Positions 1 through 17,055 of a stretch of DNA of 64,000 nt are shown piece after piece. The first letter of the stretch is position 1. The number at the start of each line of letters is the position of its first letter. The stretch covers positions 496,001-560,000 of the forward strand of contig NZ_CP094534.1 in NCBI RefSeq assembly GCF_022811645.1, given 5' to 3'. Below the pieces are notes generated by a model that did no database searches, had not been told where the DNA came from, and worked only from the letters and a program-made list of their open reading frames with translations. This DNA is from Hymenobacter monticola. GTDB lineage: Bacteria; Bacteroidota; Bacteroidia; Cytophagales; Hymenobacteraceae. The position numbers and the translations under genes are program-made.

Positions 1-79
1 GCCCTGGGGTTGTTGGTCTGAGTTTTTTAAGTGCCATTACTAGCTAGTTGTGCTTTTGCGGCGGAAAAATTGAAGAGGC

Positions 80-367
80 CTACAGGTTGCCGTAGAAGTC
101 GATAACGTCGCCTTCTTTCACGGTCACGATGGCTTTCTTACCGTGGGCCCGACGGCCGGTCACCTGACCGCCTTTGGTGCCACGGGTTTTCATTTTGCCA
201 ATGGTGCGCATCGTGTTGATTTCGGTCACCGTCACGCCGTACAGGGCTTCGATGTCCTTTTTGATTTGCACTTTATTGGCGGTGCGCTCCACTTCAAAAG
301 TGTAGCGACCTTTTTCGTTGAGGCCGGTGGCCTTTTCGGTCACGATGGGGCGTTTCAGCGTGCTCAT
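80..367 (-). CDS. rplW: 50S ribosomal protein L23
   Basis: A protein of 95 residues that binds 23S rRNA next to the peptide exit tunnel and serves as a docking point for SRP and trigger factor. The N-terminal LKRPIVTEKAT and the central VNTMRT-like stretch are typical of bacterial L23, and the length is normal. Its ATG overlaps the rplD stop codon by one base (TAATG), so translation is probably coupled. It is the last S10-operon gene seen here; the operon should continue (rplB) beyond the left edge. Identification is secure. Confidence 0.97.
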   Translation of the reverse strand: MSTLKRPIVTEKATGLNEKGRYTFEVERTANKVQIKKDIEALYGVTVTEINTMRTIGKMKTRGTKGGQVTGRRAHGKKAIVTVKEGDVIDFYGNL

Positions 368-1005
368 TATTCGGCGGTGCTATAGAGTTGAACCAATGAA
401 GCCATGCCGTCTTCCGAAATCAACAAGGTATCCGTGTTGAGCAGGTCGTGGGTGTTGAGGCCGATGGGCGTCGACACCTTTACTTTCTCTAGGTTGCGGG
501 CGCTGAGGATAACATTCTTGTTTACCTCACCGGTAACCAGCATGGTCTTTTTGCCATTGTTCAGCTTGAGGCCGTCGAGGATGGCAACGAAATCCTTGGT
601 GCGGGGAGCGTTCAGCGAGATGGTTTCTACGAGGGAAATCTTGCCGTCTTTCGCCAAGCTCGACAGAGCCGAGAGGCGGGCTACACGCTTGGTCTTCTTG
701 TTGAGCTTGAAACCGTAGTCGCGGGGCTGGGGACCGAAAATGCGGCCACCGCCTACGAATACGCCCGATTTCATGCTGCCGGCGCGGGCGCCGCCCGTAC
801 CCTTTTGCTTCTTCAGCTTCTTGGTGGTACGGTTGATTTCAGCGCGCTGCTTGGACTTGTGCGTACCCTGGCGCTGGTTGGCCAAGTACTGCTTCACGTC
901 CAGGTACATCACGTGCTCGTTTACTTCGAGGCCGAAGATGGCGTCAGACAGGGTCACCTTGCGGCCGGTGTCTTCGCCTTTGATGTTATATACTGCGAGT
1001 TCCAT
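367..1005 (-). CDS. rplD: 50S ribosomal protein L4
   Basis: A 212-residue large-subunit protein whose long loop lines the exit tunnel. The basic segment around residues 45-95 (GTHKSKQRAEI, then GTGGARAGS and FGPQPRDYGFKLNKK) is the conserved tunnel-loop region of L4. It lies 9 bp after rplC and overlaps rplW by one base, so rplC-rplD-rplW form one transcript. In E. coli L4 represses its own operon; nothing here shows whether that applies in this phylum. Confidence 0.97.
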   Translation of the reverse strand: MELAVYNIKGEDTGRKVTLSDAIFGLEVNEHVMYLDVKQYLANQRQGTHKSKQRAEINRTTKKLKKQKGTGGARAGSMKSGVFVGGGRIFGPQPRDYGFKLNKKTKRVARLSALSSLAKDGKISLVETISLNAPRTKDFVAILDGLKLNNGKKTMLVTGEVNKNVILSARNLEKVKVSTPIGLNTHDLLNTDTLLISEDGMASLVQLYSTAE

Positions 1006-1014
1006 CGTACTAGT

Positions 1015-1635
1015 CTATTTCTCGATTACCACGTAAGAGTTCTTCGCGCCAGGAATCGAGCCGCTCACCAGAATCAGGTTCTTGTCGCCTACTACGCGCA
1101 TCACCTTCAGGTTCTGCACTTTGACGCGGTCATTACCCATGCGGCCACCCATGCGCATGCCTTTGAATACGCGCGAAGGCCACGAGCAAGCACCGATAGA
1201 ACCGGGGTGACGCAGGCGGTTGTGCTGGCCGTGGGTCTGGCCACCAACACCCTGGAAGTTGTAACGCTTTACAACGCCCTGGAAACCCTTGCCTTTAGAG
1301 GTGCCTACTACGTCCACAAACTCGCCCTCTTCGAACAGAGTAGCATCGATGGTGGCGCCAGCGGCGTAGATCGATTCAGCGTCGAGGCGGAATTCAACCA
1401 GTTTTTTCTTGGGGGTCGTACCGGCTTTGGCGAAGTGACCAGCCAATGCTTTGGTGGTGTTCTTGGCCTTTTTCTCGCCGTACCCGATTTGAATGGCGGT
1501 GTAGCCGTCATTCGCGATAGTCTTAACCTGCGTCACTACGCACGGACCCGCCTCGATGAGCGTGCAGGGAATGCTTTTCCCGTCCGGAGTGAAGAGGCTT
1601 GTCATACCGATTTTCTTACCGATAATGCCAGGCAT
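1015..1635 (-). CDS. rplC: 50S ribosomal protein L3
   Basis: A protein of 206 residues that organises the peptidyl-transferase side of 23S rRNA. The start is set at [11 protein letters not shown], the conserved L3 N-terminus, not at an ATG eight codons upstream. The segment [17 protein letters not shown] near residue 140 matches the L3 core. In most bacteria rplC follows rpsJ directly. Here rpsJ is 1.5 kb upstream behind a membrane-protein gene and two terminators, so rplC needs its own promoter; TAGCTTTG at 1698-1705 is the candidate. Confidence 0.97.
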   Translation of the reverse strand: MPGIIGKKIGMTSLFTPDGKSIPCTLIEAGPCVVTQVKTIANDGYTAIQIGYGEKKAKNTTKALAGHFAKAGTTPKKKLVEFRLDAESIYAAGATIDATLFEEGEFVDVVGTSKGKGFQGVVKRYNFQGVGGQTHGQHNRLRHPGSIGACSWPSRVFKGMRMGGRMGNDRVKVQNLKVMRVVGDKNLILVSGSIPGAKNSYVVIEK

Positions 1636-1662
1636 TCTGTTAATGATTAAATGACACAAAAA

Positions 1663-1685
1663 GAAAACGGCCGAGTGCCGTTTTC
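1663..1685 (-). terminator. Hairpin with T-tract in front of rplC
   Basis: A 9-bp perfect stem (GAAAACGGC / GCCGTTTTC) with a 5-nt loop, followed on the minus strand by TTTTTG. It is placed to end the upstream O-antigen-ligase-like transcript. It also lies downstream of the best rplC promoter candidate, inside the predicted rplC leader. Confidence 0.75.
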
Positions 1686-1697
1686 GCTAAGGGAGTG

Positions 1698-1705
1698 CAA
1701 AGCTA
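1698..1705 (-). promoter_or_regulatory. Bacteroidota -7 element for rplC
   Basis: The minus strand reads TAGCTTTG, an exact match to the phylum consensus TAnnTTTG, with a TTG about 21 nt upstream as a possible -33 element. Predicted transcription starts near 1692, only a few bases before the hairpin at 1663-1685. This is inferred from motif and position only. Confidence 0.55.
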
Positions 1706-1795
1706 AGAAAAAAGGCTGAGCAATCCCAACCCATCGCATAAATATTTTCGCAGTGAGGCTGTTAGCTCGGCGAAAGGCCGGTTTTGTCATCCGAA

Positions 1796-3070
1796 TTAGG
1801 CCGGACGCCAAACGGGGTCTTCGTCGTCGCTGGGCAGGGAGCCTTGTAGGGCGAGTAGCAGGAAGAATACCGCGAATGCGAGACCAATCTGCGTTTCCAG
1901 CGTGTATTCAACCAAAAACGACAGGCCGACGCTGACGTATTGGGCCAGCAATAATGGAGCACACTTTCGCCGGGCCCACCAAGCGGGGTAAAACAATCCG
2001 ACCATAAACACCAGCAACCCGATTGCACCGTAAGCCGCCAGATTGTAGAGATACTGATTGTGGGGCAGAATGTAGTACTCTTCGGTCATCTCAGGGTAAA
2101 TCCTGGCATATTCCTGCGCCATTTCACTTTCCAAATCGGCCTTTCCAACGCCTACCAGCTTGTCTTGTTGCCACACAGCTATGGCCGTTTTGTAAGAGTA
2201 CAGTCGTCCCGAGATTGAAAATTTCTTTCCCTCGTGGGCCGTCTTCTGGGTGGCTTTGCTGACGTCTGTTTTGGTGTTGCTGATTTTGTTGCGGAACGTA
2301 GGAAAAGCTATATAGCTGAAGGCTGGCAGCAGAAGCAATGCCGCTGCCAGCGCACCAGCCTTTCTCCATTGTCCTTTGCGGAGCGCTAGCCAAAAAATGG
2401 CTATGCCGCCAAGTGCGTAAAATGTCATTTCGCCGCTGCGCACAGCCAGCAAATGCAAGAACAGGGCAAGCACTATTACGGAAGTAATCACCCACGGACG
2501 CCAATTGCGCTGTACAGCATCATGTACCAATAAGAGTACCCCTGCGACAATGGCCATTGTGATAAGCAGACTGAAGCGGATGTGCTCAGGCTCGGTTGGC
2601 ATCACCTTGGAGCGGAAGTAGGACTCGTTAATCTCCGCGAAGTGCTGCAAGTAATTGATGGTGGCACCCGCAGCTGCCACAGCTGCCACTACTATTAGCA
2701 GAAACCAAAGCCAGCGCAGGTATCGCCCCGGCATGGCTGGGAGCAGCCAGAACCCGAGCGGCAGCAAAAGAAAGGGAAGTTGCATTACTACATCTCGACC
2801 GTAGTCTGCTAAGTGGCGAGCTTCTGTATGCAGGCCCGAAACCACGTGCAAGCCAAATACTAGCACCAAGCTTCCGAATACCGGCCATAACTGCCAGTTG
2901 GCTACCCGACGGTGAGTAACGGAATATACGATGCCGGTAAGAGTAATGCCAGCCATCCCAATACTGGGCAGTATCCGAAACCAATTGGCAACGAAAATGC
3001 CCACGATGATGCATCCGCAGAAAAATAGAGCGGCGCGGTGCAGACGAGCTAAAGTGAAAACAGATGGCAT
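1796..3070 (-). CDS. O-antigen ligase / Wzy-like polytopic membrane protein
   Basis: A protein of 424 residues with about ten hydrophobic segments. Between the later segments is a large loop containing SGRLYSYKTAI, a VGVGKAD element and LPHNQYLYNLAAYGAIGLL. That arrangement (Arg-rich loop, then an H-N-Y motif entering a membrane helix) is typical of the O-antigen ligase/polymerase superfamily, which joins lipid-linked glycans in the periplasm. No glycan genes are adjacent. It sits inside the ribosomal supercluster, bounded by a terminator on each side, so it looks like an insertion between rpsJ and rplC. The exact substrate is unknown. Confidence 0.8.
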   Translation of the reverse strand: MPSVFTLARLHRAALFFCGCIIVGIFVANWFRILPSIGMAGITLTGIVYSVTHRRVANWQLWPVFGSLVLVFGLHVVSGLHTEARHLADYGRDVVMQLPFLLLPLGFWLLPAMPGRYLRWLWFLLIVVAAVAAAGATINYLQHFAEINESYFRSKVMPTEPEHIRFSLLITMAIVAGVLLLVHDAVQRNWRPWVITSVIVLALFLHLLAVRSGEMTFYALGGIAIFWLALRKGQWRKAGALAAALLLLPAFSYIAFPTFRNKISNTKTDVSKATQKTAHEGKKFSISGRLYSYKTAIAVWQQDKLVGVGKADLESEMAQEYARIYPEMTEEYYILPHNQYLYNLAAYGAIGLLVFMVGLFYPAWWARRKCAPLLLAQYVSVGLSFLVEYTLETQIGLAFAVFFLLLALQGSLPSDDEDPVWRPA

Positions 3071-3105
3071 GAAAGCTTAAGAGTGGCCCTGCAAGTTCCA
3101 AAGAA

Positions 3106-3138
3106 AAAGCCCCACCGCAACAGGTGCGGTGGGGCTTT
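3106..3138 (-). terminator. Terminator of the str operon, after rpsJ
   Basis: A 14-bp perfect stem (AAAGCCCCACCGCA and its complement) with a 5-nt loop, followed by T residues on the minus strand. It lies just downstream of rpsJ and ends the rpsL-rpsG-fusA-rpsJ transcript before the inserted membrane-protein gene. Confidence 0.85.
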
Positions 3139-3165
3139 AACTCAATTAAGACTGAAATCGGTGCC

Positions 3166-3471
3166 TCAGACTTTGATTTCTACGTCAACGCCGCTGGGCA
3201 GTTCCAGCTTCATGAGGGCATCCACGGTCTTCGACGAGGTCGAGAAGATGTCCACGAGGCGCTTGTAAGTGCAAAGCTGGAATTGCTCCCGGCTCTTCTT
3301 GTTCACGTGGGGCGAGCGCAGCACGGTGAACTTCTCCTTTTGCGTGGGCAACGGAATAGGGCCGCTCACGATAGCACCGGTGGCCTTCACCGCCTTCACG
3401 ATTTTCTCGGAGGATTTGTCGACCAAGTTGTGGTCGTAGCTTTTCAGCTTAATGCGAATTTTCTGGTTCAT
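3166..3471 (-). CDS. rpsJ: 30S ribosomal protein S10
   Basis: A protein of 101 residues with the S10/NusE core: [10 protein letters not shown] at the start, then GPIPLPT and [13 protein letters not shown]. It is part of the 30S head, and as NusE it also joins transcription-elongation complexes with NusG. Here it is the last gene of the str-type unit after fusA (39-bp gap) and is followed by a strong terminator. In the common arrangement it would instead lead straight into rplC. Confidence 0.97.
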   Translation of the reverse strand: MNQKIRIKLKSYDHNLVDKSSEKIVKAVKATGAIVSGPIPLPTQKEKFTVLRSPHVNKKSREQFQLCTYKRLVDIFSTSSKTVDALMKLELPSGVDVEIKV

Positions 3472-3510
3472 TGTGTTGGGTAGGGGCCGATTGCCCCCAT
3501 TGAGAAAAGC

Positions 3511-5649
3511 TTATTTACCTCCTTTAACTTTTGCCACGATGGCTTCGGCCATGTTGGCGGGCACCTGCTCGTAGTGCGAGAAGGTGAGCGAAGCCGAGGC
3601 ACGGCCCGACGACAGCGTGCGCAGGTCGGTTACGTAGCCAAACAGTTCCGACAACGGCACATCGGCTTTGATAACCTGAGCACCGCCTTTGGTGTCCATG
3701 CCCTTCATCAGGCCACGGCGGCGGTTCATGTCACCCGTTACGGGGCCGGTGTACTCGTCGGGGCAAACCACTTCTACAGCCATGATGGGCTCAAGCAGTT
3801 TCGGACCGGCTTTGCGGGCGGCTTCACGGAAACCGTCACGAGCTGCCAATTCGAACGACAGGGCATCCGAGTCAACGTCGTGGTACGAGCCGTGGAACAG
3901 GCGCACTTTCATTGTTTCGATGGGGAAACCAGCCAGCGGGCCACGCTTCATAGCCTCTTCAAAGCCCTTTTGGATGGGGGCAATGAATTCGCGGGGGATA
4001 ACGCCGCCTACGATGGCGTTGTCGAACTCCAGACCAGCCTTTTCGGGCTCCACTTCTTTCGGGCCAAGTTCAAACACGATGTCGCCGAATTTACCACGGC
4101 CACCGGTTTGCTTCTTGTAGGTTTCGCGGTGCTCAACCTTCTTGGTAAGGATTTCTTTGTAGGCCACCTGGGGAGCACCCTGGTTGATTTCTACTTTGAA
4201 TTCCCGACGCATGCGGTCGATGATAATTTCCAAGTGGAGTTCGCCCATACCACGCAAGATGGTCTGGCCGGTCTCTTCGTCGGTGTTTACACGCAGGGTC
4301 GGGTCTTCCTCGATGAGCTTGGCGATGGCCATGCCCATTTTGTCAACGTCAGCCTGCGTCTTGGGCTCGATGGCGTAGCCGATTACCGGCTCGGGGAAGC
4401 TCATCGACTCCAGAATCAGCGGATTCTTCTCGTCGGTCAGCGTGTCGCCGGTTTTGATGTCCTTGAAGCCTACACCTGCAGCAATGTCACCCGCCTGGAT
4501 TTTGTCAATCGGGTTCTGCTTGTTGGAGTGCATCTGCATGAGGCGCGAGATACGCTCCTTCTTGCCGGTGCGGTTGTTCAGCACGTACGAACCACCGTCG
4601 AGCACGCCCGAGTAGCAGCGGAAGAAGCACAGACGGCCCACGTACGGGTCGGTGGCAATTTTGAACGCCAAGGCGGTGAAAGGCTCCGAGTTATCGGGGT
4701 GACGCTCCACTTCCGCACCCGAGTCGGGGTCGGTGCCGATGATGGCGGGCATGTCGAGGGGCGAGGGCAGGTAAGCCATAACGGCATCCAGCATGGTCTG
4801 CACACCCTTGTTCTTGAAGGCCGAGCCGCACAACACGGGCGAAAACTTCATGTCGATAACCGCTTTGCGGATTACCACCATCATTTCCTCACGGGTAATG
4901 CTTTCCGGGTCCTCGAAGAATTTCTCCATCAGAGTGTCGTCGTACTCGGCAACGCTCTCGATGAGTTTCTCACGCCACTCAGCAACGGTATCAACCAGGT
5001 CCTCAGGAACAGGGATTTCGTCGTACGATTTGCCTTCGGTTTTGTCGTCCCACACAATGGCTTTGCCGGTGAGCAGGTCAACTACGCCTTTGAAGGTGTC
5101 TTCAGCGCCAATCGGGATTTGCAGCGGCACGGGGTTAGCACCGAGTTTCTCCTTGATTTCGTTAACGGCTTTGAAGAAGTCAGCACCGGCACGGTCCATC
5201 TTGTTGACGAAGCAGATGCGGGGCACGCTGTACTTGTCAGCCTGACGCCATACGGTTTCCGACTGGGGCTCTACGCCCGAAACGGCGCAGAACAGGGCCA
5301 CGGCACCGTCGAGCACGCGCAGCGAACGTTCTACTTCTACCGTGAAGTCAACGTGGCCGGGGGTGTCAATCAGGTTGATTTTGTACTGCTTGGTTTCGCC
5401 CGTCGTGTTGCCTTTGGCATCGGTGGGGTAGTTCCAGAAGGTGGTGGTAGCGGCCGAAGTGATGGTGATACCACGCTCCTGCTCCTGCTCCATCCAGTCC
5501 ATCGTGGCGGCACCGTCGTGCACTTCCCCGATTTTGTGGGTTTTACCCGTGTAGTACAGAATACGCTCCGACGTCGTGGTCTTACCGGCGTCGATGTGCG
5601 CCATAATCCCGATGTTGCGGAGGTATGTGAGTTCTTGGTTAACGGCCAT
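3511..5649 (-). CDS. fusA: Elongation factor G
   Basis: A translocation GTPase of 712 residues. The G motifs are visible: [10 protein letters not shown] (P-loop, near residue 17), [10 protein letters not shown] (switch region), DTPGHVDFT and NKMDRAGAD. The later EF-G domains follow, including the GRGKFGD element and the domain V end. The start is placed at [12 protein letters not shown], because the ATG 24 codons upstream would read through the inverted repeat between rpsG and fusA. It is cotranscribed with rpsG and rpsJ. Confidence 0.97.
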   Translation of the reverse strand: MAVNQELTYLRNIGIMAHIDAGKTTTSERILYYTGKTHKIGEVHDGAATMDWMEQEQERGITITSAATTTFWNYPTDAKGNTTGETKQYKINLIDTPGHVDFTVEVERSLRVLDGAVALFCAVSGVEPQSETVWRQADKYSVPRICFVNKMDRAGADFFKAVNEIKEKLGANPVPLQIPIGAEDTFKGVVDLLTGKAIVWDDKTEGKSYDEIPVPEDLVDTVAEWREKLIESVAEYDDTLMEKFFEDPESITREEMMVVIRKAVIDMKFSPVLCGSAFKNKGVQTMLDAVMAYLPSPLDMPAIIGTDPDSGAEVERHPDNSEPFTALAFKIATDPYVGRLCFFRCYSGVLDGGSYVLNNRTGKKERISRLMQMHSNKQNPIDKIQAGDIAAGVGFKDIKTGDTLTDEKNPLILESMSFPEPVIGYAIEPKTQADVDKMGMAIAKLIEEDPTLRVNTDEETGQTILRGMGELHLEIIIDRMRREFKVEINQGAPQVAYKEILTKKVEHRETYKKQTGGRGKFGDIVFELGPKEVEPEKAGLEFDNAIVGGVIPREFIAPIQKGFEEAMKRGPLAGFPIETMKVRLFHGSYHDVDSDALSFELAARDGFREAARKAGPKLLEPIMAVEVVCPDEYTGPVTGDMNRRRGLMKGMDTKGGAQVIKADVPLSELFGYVTDLRTLSSGRASASLTFSHYEQVPANMAEAIVAKVKGGK

Positions 5650-5660
5650 TGTTACAATAA

Positions 5661-5744
5661 GTGAATTTGTGAATGCCTGAATGGGTGAATGAGGTAAATG
5701 GTTCCGCTTAGAAACATTCACTCATTCACCCATTCATTCATTCG
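5661..5744. repeat. Strand-skewed inverted repeat between rpsG and fusA
   Basis: An imperfect hairpin filling the whole intergenic gap. One arm is built from repeats of GAATG and GTGAATG and the other from the complement (CATTC). The best uninterrupted match is about 16 bp around TGAATGGGTGAATGAG. In mRNA sense the arm next to the fusA start is almost free of G. It is one of five similar elements in this window. Confidence 0.7.
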
Positions 5745-5751
5745 CACTTGT

Positions 5752-6219
5752 TTAGAAGCGGAAGTGCGAGAAGGCCTTGTTAGCCTCAGCCATGCGGTGG
5801 GTGTCGTCTTTCTTCTTGACGGCAGCACCTTCGCCTTTGGCGGCGGCGATGATTTCGCCAGCCAGCTTGTCTTTCATGGTTTTCTCACCACGACGACGAG
5901 CATATTGAATCATCCACTTGGCGCCTACCGAAATGCGGCGGTCAGCACGCACTTCAATCGGAACCTGGAAGGTGGCACCACCTACGCGGCGGCTTTTCAC
6001 TTCCACGGTGGGCATCACGTTGTTCAACGCCTTGCGCCACATTTCGAGGCCGCTCTCTTTGGTGCGTTGCTCCACGAGGTCGCAGGCATCGTAGAAAATG
6101 GTGTACGCCAGGTTTTTCTTGCCGTCGTACATCATGTAGTTCACGAAGCGGGTTACCAGCGTCTCCTTGTACTTAGGGTCCGGCAGCAGAACGCGCTTTT
6201 TCGGTTTTGACTTTCTCAT
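5752..6219 (-). CDS. rpsG: 30S ribosomal protein S7
   Basis: A protein of 155 residues that nucleates 30S head assembly and contacts the E-site t[20 protein letters not shown] is the S7 N-terminus and sets the start; the ATG 21 codons upstream lies in the intergenic hairpin. Conserved core segments include [16 protein letters not shown] and RRGEKTM. Length is normal. It lies between rpsL and fusA as in most bacteria. Confidence 0.97.
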   Translation of the reverse strand: MRKSKPKKRVLLPDPKYKETLVTRFVNYMMYDGKKNLAYTIFYDACDLVEQRTKESGLEMWRKALNNVMPTVEVKSRRVGGATFQVPIEVRADRRISVGAKWMIQYARRRGEKTMKDKLAGEIIAAAKGEGAAVKKKDDTHRMAEANKAFSHFRF

Positions 6220-6221
6220 GA

Positions 6222-6306
6222 TAGTAGTAAGTATGTAGTAGTAAGTATTGAGTAACAAGTAGCAAGACCGTATTGGTCTCACTACTCAATACTTACTACT
6301 TGCTAC
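6222..6306. repeat. Strand-skewed inverted repeat between rpsL and rpsG
   Basis: Arms are built from the words GTAGTAAGTATTGAGTA and their complement TACTCAATACTTACTAC, around a short centre near 6268-6278. The element runs from just after the rpsL stop to the base before the rpsG start. The design matches the elements at 5661, 26373, 58264 and 59087, but the word used is different. Confidence 0.7.
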
Positions 6307-6315
6307 TAATTCTAT

Positions 6316-6744
6316 TTATTTCTTCTTACCGGGTGCTGGTTTTCCACCTTTGCCGGTTGCAGCGGGCTGACCGGGCTTCGGACGCTTGGCACCGTACTTC
6401 GAGCGGCGCTGCAGACGGCCGCTTACACCGGCGGTGTCCAAGGCGCCACGGATGATGTGGTAACGCACGCCTGGCAAGTCTTTTACCCGGCCACCACGAA
6501 TCAGCACGATGCTGTGTTCCTGGAGGTTGTGGCCTTCACCGGGGATGTATGCGTTTACTTCCTTACCGTTGGTAAGGCGCACACGGGCCACTTTGCGCAT
6601 AGCCGAGTTCGGCTTCTTAGGCGTGGTGGTGTACACACGGGTGCACACGCCCCGACGCTGCGGGCACGAATCAAGGGCGGGCGACTTTGACTTGGTAGTC
6701 AAAGCCTCACGGCCTTTCCGTACGAGTTGGTTAATGGTTGGCAT
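6316..6744 (-). CDS. rpsL: 30S ribosomal protein S12
   Basis: A protein of 142 residues at the decoding centre and the site of classical streptomycin-resistance changes. [12 protein letters not shown], then [20 protein letters not shown] and [15 protein letters not shown], are textbook S12 motifs. The C-terminus carries an extra tail of about 15 residues rich in Ala, Pro, Gly and Lys, longer than the roughly 124-residue E. coli form. It is the first gene of the str operon, about 40 nt behind a good -7 promoter element. Confidence 0.97.
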   Translation of the reverse strand: MPTINQLVRKGREALTTKSKSPALDSCPQRRGVCTRVYTTTPKKPNSAMRKVARVRLTNGKEVNAYIPGEGHNLQEHSIVLIRGGRVKDLPGVRYHIIRGALDTAGVSGRLQRRSKYGAKRPKPGQPAATGKGGKPAPGKKK

Positions 6745-6791
6745 TTAGAGAATGGTTGGTTTGGAGCCGTTTGCCCCTAAAATTTGGCTTG

Positions 6792-6799
6792 CAAAGGTA
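6792..6799 (-). promoter_or_regulatory. Promoter (-7 element) for rpsL operon
   Basis: TACCTTTG on the minus strand is an exact TAnnTTTG match. A TTTG lies 20 nt upstream as the -33 element. Predicted leader to the rpsL ATG is about 40-45 nt. The same TTACCTTTGCA context recurs before tRNA-Trp. Confidence 0.7.
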
Positions 6800-6871
6800 A
6801 GAGTATTCCGCCGCAATAGCAAACAGAGTGAGGATGTTAATTTTATGGTTATCCGTTATAGCCGAAAAACA

Positions 6872-6903
6872 AAAGCGCCTCCACTGGAAAATGGAGGCGC
6901 TTT
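6872..6903 (-). terminator. Terminator after the YoeB-type toxin gene
   Basis: A 12-bp perfect stem (AAAGCGCCTCCA and complement) with an 8-nt loop, followed on the minus strand by TTTTGTTTTTC. It separates the toxin-antitoxin unit from the rpsL promoter. Confidence 0.85.
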
Positions 6904-6933
6904 CGCAGCTGGAGCTTCTGGTTCAGTTTAGCA

Positions 6934-7194
6934 TCAGCCGTAATGAAAGCGACAAGATGCCACATAGACGTTGTTCGCATCAGTCCGATACACTAGCCGA
7001 TGTTCCTGTGTGATACGCCGCGACCACAATCCGGCAAGGTTGCCTTTCAGACCTTCTGGTTTGCCCGTGCCTTTGAATGGGTCACGCTGGCACTCTTGCA
7101 GCAGTTGATTCAACTTCTTCAAAACCGCCTTATCGTTCTCCTGCCAGTAACGGTACTGCTCGAAAGCATCAGGTGAGAAAACTACGTTTCTCAT
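6934..7194 (-). CDS. Txe/YoeB family mRNA-interferase toxin
   Basis: An 86-residue protein matching the Txe/YoeB family, whose members bind the ribosome and cut mRNA at the A site. Visible family features are FSPDAFEQYRYWQ at the N-terminus, LLQECQRDPFKGTGKPE in the middle, and the C-terminal catalytic stretch RRITQEHRLVYR followed by a final His-Tyr. It overlaps the upstream antitoxin by 4 bp (ATGA), the normal order for this family. Its location between rpoC and rpsL is unusual. All key residues seem present, so it is probably active. Confidence 0.9.
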   Translation of the reverse strand: MRNVVFSPDAFEQYRYWQENDKAVLKKLNQLLQECQRDPFKGTGKPEGLKGNLAGLWSRRITQEHRLVYRTDANNVYVASCRFHYG

Positions 7195-7424
7195 TCTGTC
7201 GGAATTTCCACTTGCACGAACTCGCTACGCTCTAACTGCTCGATAGAGCGCCGTAAGTGTTCGGCATTTGCTTCGGAAGAAAGCAAGTATTCAGTAGTGT
7301 CCATCTCTACCGTCTTTGCCTTGCGGGCACGCCGTGGGCGCGGGTTGCTAACGTAGGTGATGCTGCGTAGCATTTCAAGCATGAATGCAGCCCGGTCTTC
7401 GGGTACTTCAAAGACGATTTCCAT
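7191..7424 (-). CDS. Antitoxin partner of the YoeB-type toxin
   Basis: A 77-residue acidic protein directly upstream of the toxin and overlapping it by 4 bp. The C-terminal part (EYLLSSEANAEHLRRSIEQLERSE) resembles the toxin-wrapping end of YefM-type antitoxins. The N-terminal half, with a run of basic residues near position 30 (RPRRARKAK), does not look like a standard YefM DNA-binding fold. The role is assigned from position and the C-terminal motif. Confidence 0.75.
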   Translation of the reverse strand: MEIVFEVPEDRAAFMLEMLRSITYVSNPRPRRARKAKTVEMDTTEYLLSSEANAEHLRRSIEQLERSEFVQVEIPTE

Positions 7425-7458
7425 AGATACTAAAGATAAACGGGCGGTTAGAAATTCC

Positions 7459-7782
7459 CTACGCCTCCCCTACCGCGCCGCCGAAGTTCATCGGGTAGCT
7501 GGGGGCTTCGCTCTGCATCTTGATGGTGCCGAAAGCGGCTTCAAACCGCTCGATGTTCTCGGTGAGGGCCTGCAGCAGACGCTTGGCGTGCTCGGGCGTG
7601 ACGACGATGCGCGCCTTCACCTTGGCCTTGGGCAGGCCGGGCATCATGCGGATGAAGTCAATCACGAACTCGCTGTTGCTGTGCGCAATCATGGCGAGGT
7701 TGGCGTATTCGCCCTCGGCCATGGCTTCGGAAAGCTCGATGTTGATGGCGTTGGGGTCCGGGTTTTGGTCGGTTGGTTGCAT
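7459..7782 (-). CDS. DUF3467 domain protein
   Basis: A 107-residue protein matching the small DUF3467 family, which is frequent in Bacteroidota. Characteristic segments are EGEYANLAMIAHSNSEFVID, FIRMMPGLPKAKVKARI and TPEHAKRLLQALTENI. No enzymatic motif, signal peptide or membrane segment is seen. Members often lie near RNA polymerase genes in this phylum, in line with its place after rpoC, but the function is not established. Confidence 0.85.
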   Translation of the reverse strand: MQPTDQNPDPNAINIELSEAMAEGEYANLAMIAHSNSEFVIDFIRMMPGLPKAKVKARIVVTPEHAKRLLQALTENIERFEAAFGTIKMQSEAPSYPMNFGGAVGEA

Positions 7783-7795
7783 CTTCTAATGATGG

Positions 7796-8206
7796 TTAGT
7801 TGCTCATAGTTGATTCTATGAAATCCATTACTTCAGCTACTGTCAAACTGAATATACCTGCCTTGCCTTCCAGAAAGGCCTCGCGCCACATCATATAGCC
7901 TTCTTCAAAGTCAGGCAATACTACAACGTGGTCTACCATATTTGTCACACTGGCATCAAGTGCTTCTTCTGAAAAGGGCAAATGCGAAGCAGTCGTACCG
8001 GGAATACCACCGGGGTCGGCTGGCTTGAGATTCAAACCGTCTACGTGGATGTGTACTGCAACTGCTGTACCGTGCTGCAATTCTACTTTGACAATTGTTA
8101 TTACCGAGTGAGGTTCATTAGATCGCGTTTGATATGCCCACACTTGCCCAACCTTATACTTAGAAGTAGTTATGTCTTGTAATGGAGCGACTGAATGGTC
8201 TGACAT
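7796..8206 (-). CDS. Hypothetical protein, 136 residues
   Basis: I do not recognise this family. The protein is soluble and acidic, with a beta-rich first half (YKVGQVWAYQTRSNE, then HSVITIVKVELQHG) and an amphipathic C-terminus (MWREAFLEGKAGIFSLTVAEVMDFIES). The start MSDHSVAP is chosen because the ATG 23 codons upstream would lie inside the rpoC terminator. It is 13 bp upstream of the DUF3467 gene and probably cotranscribed with it. Confidence 0.7.
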   Translation of the reverse strand: MSDHSVAPLQDITTSKYKVGQVWAYQTRSNEPHSVITIVKVELQHGTAVAVHIHVDGLNLKPADPGGIPGTTASHLPFSEEALDASVTNMVDHVVVLPDFEEGYMMWREAFLEGKAGIFSLTVAEVMDFIESTMSN

Positions 8207-8239
8207 ATTACATGATGAGTTGACTTTCAACAAAACAGA

Positions 8240-8271
8240 AAAAGCCGACCGGGTCACCCCAGTCGGCTTTT
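8240..8271 (-). terminator. Terminator of the rpoBC transcript
   Basis: A 10-bp perfect stem AAAAGCCGAC / GTCGGCTTTT with a 12-nt loop and T-run on the minus strand, about 20 bp after the rpoC stop. Confidence 0.85.
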
Positions 8272-8292
8272 CCATTACAAACCTACGACTGA

Positions 8293-12645
<4,353 letters not shown>

Positions 12646-13032
12646 TTGATTGGTTTTAAGCGTTTAGCTGTTGGCTTTGTTGCTGTTTGAGCCTTCGCAC
12701 ATCGCCAGATGGGCGCAAGAGTTTCAAACAGTTCGACGCTTAAAAAAGTGCCCTTGCGAAACAGATAGGTATGTCGAGCAAAGGCACTTTTAAGAAGGTC
12801 TATATTATTAATCTCACCGTCAGAGCAAAGGATGGGAAGGCCTTCGATTAAGATTCGCCGGGGTTTGTCGCTGTTATGACCATATCTCGGAACAGCCCCC
12901 GCTCCTCTTTCACCGAAGCGTTTTCGCATCCTCATTTACCGGAGCCGCTCAATCAGCCGCTCGTCCTGCCTGCCGGTAAGCAAGCTTGCGGGATACTGAA
13001 GCAGCTTTCGCCTCAGCACCCCGCGTTTCTCA
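12646..13032. other. 387-bp rpoB-rpoC intergenic region with hairpin
   Basis: Most bacteria have rpoB and rpoC almost touching. The hairpin here lies at 12744-12791: arms AAAAGTGCCCTTGC and GCAAAGGCACTTTT, 14 bp with one mismatch, followed by T residues on the minus strand. It could terminate, attenuate or mark processing of the rpoB transcript. I found no convincing TAnnTTTG promoter for rpoC. A short minus-strand reading frame crossing into rpoC looks like noise. Confidence 0.55.
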
Positions 13033-16932
<3,900 letters not shown>

Positions 16933-17055
16933 TGCGATGGGGATTATAAGATGGACACAGAAGCGTAAAGTGGGAAGCCGGGGTGGCGGCTCATCAGCGG
17001 CGCGATGCGCTCCCTAACCACCTGTGCAACAAGATGGTTAGCTGACATAGCAAAA

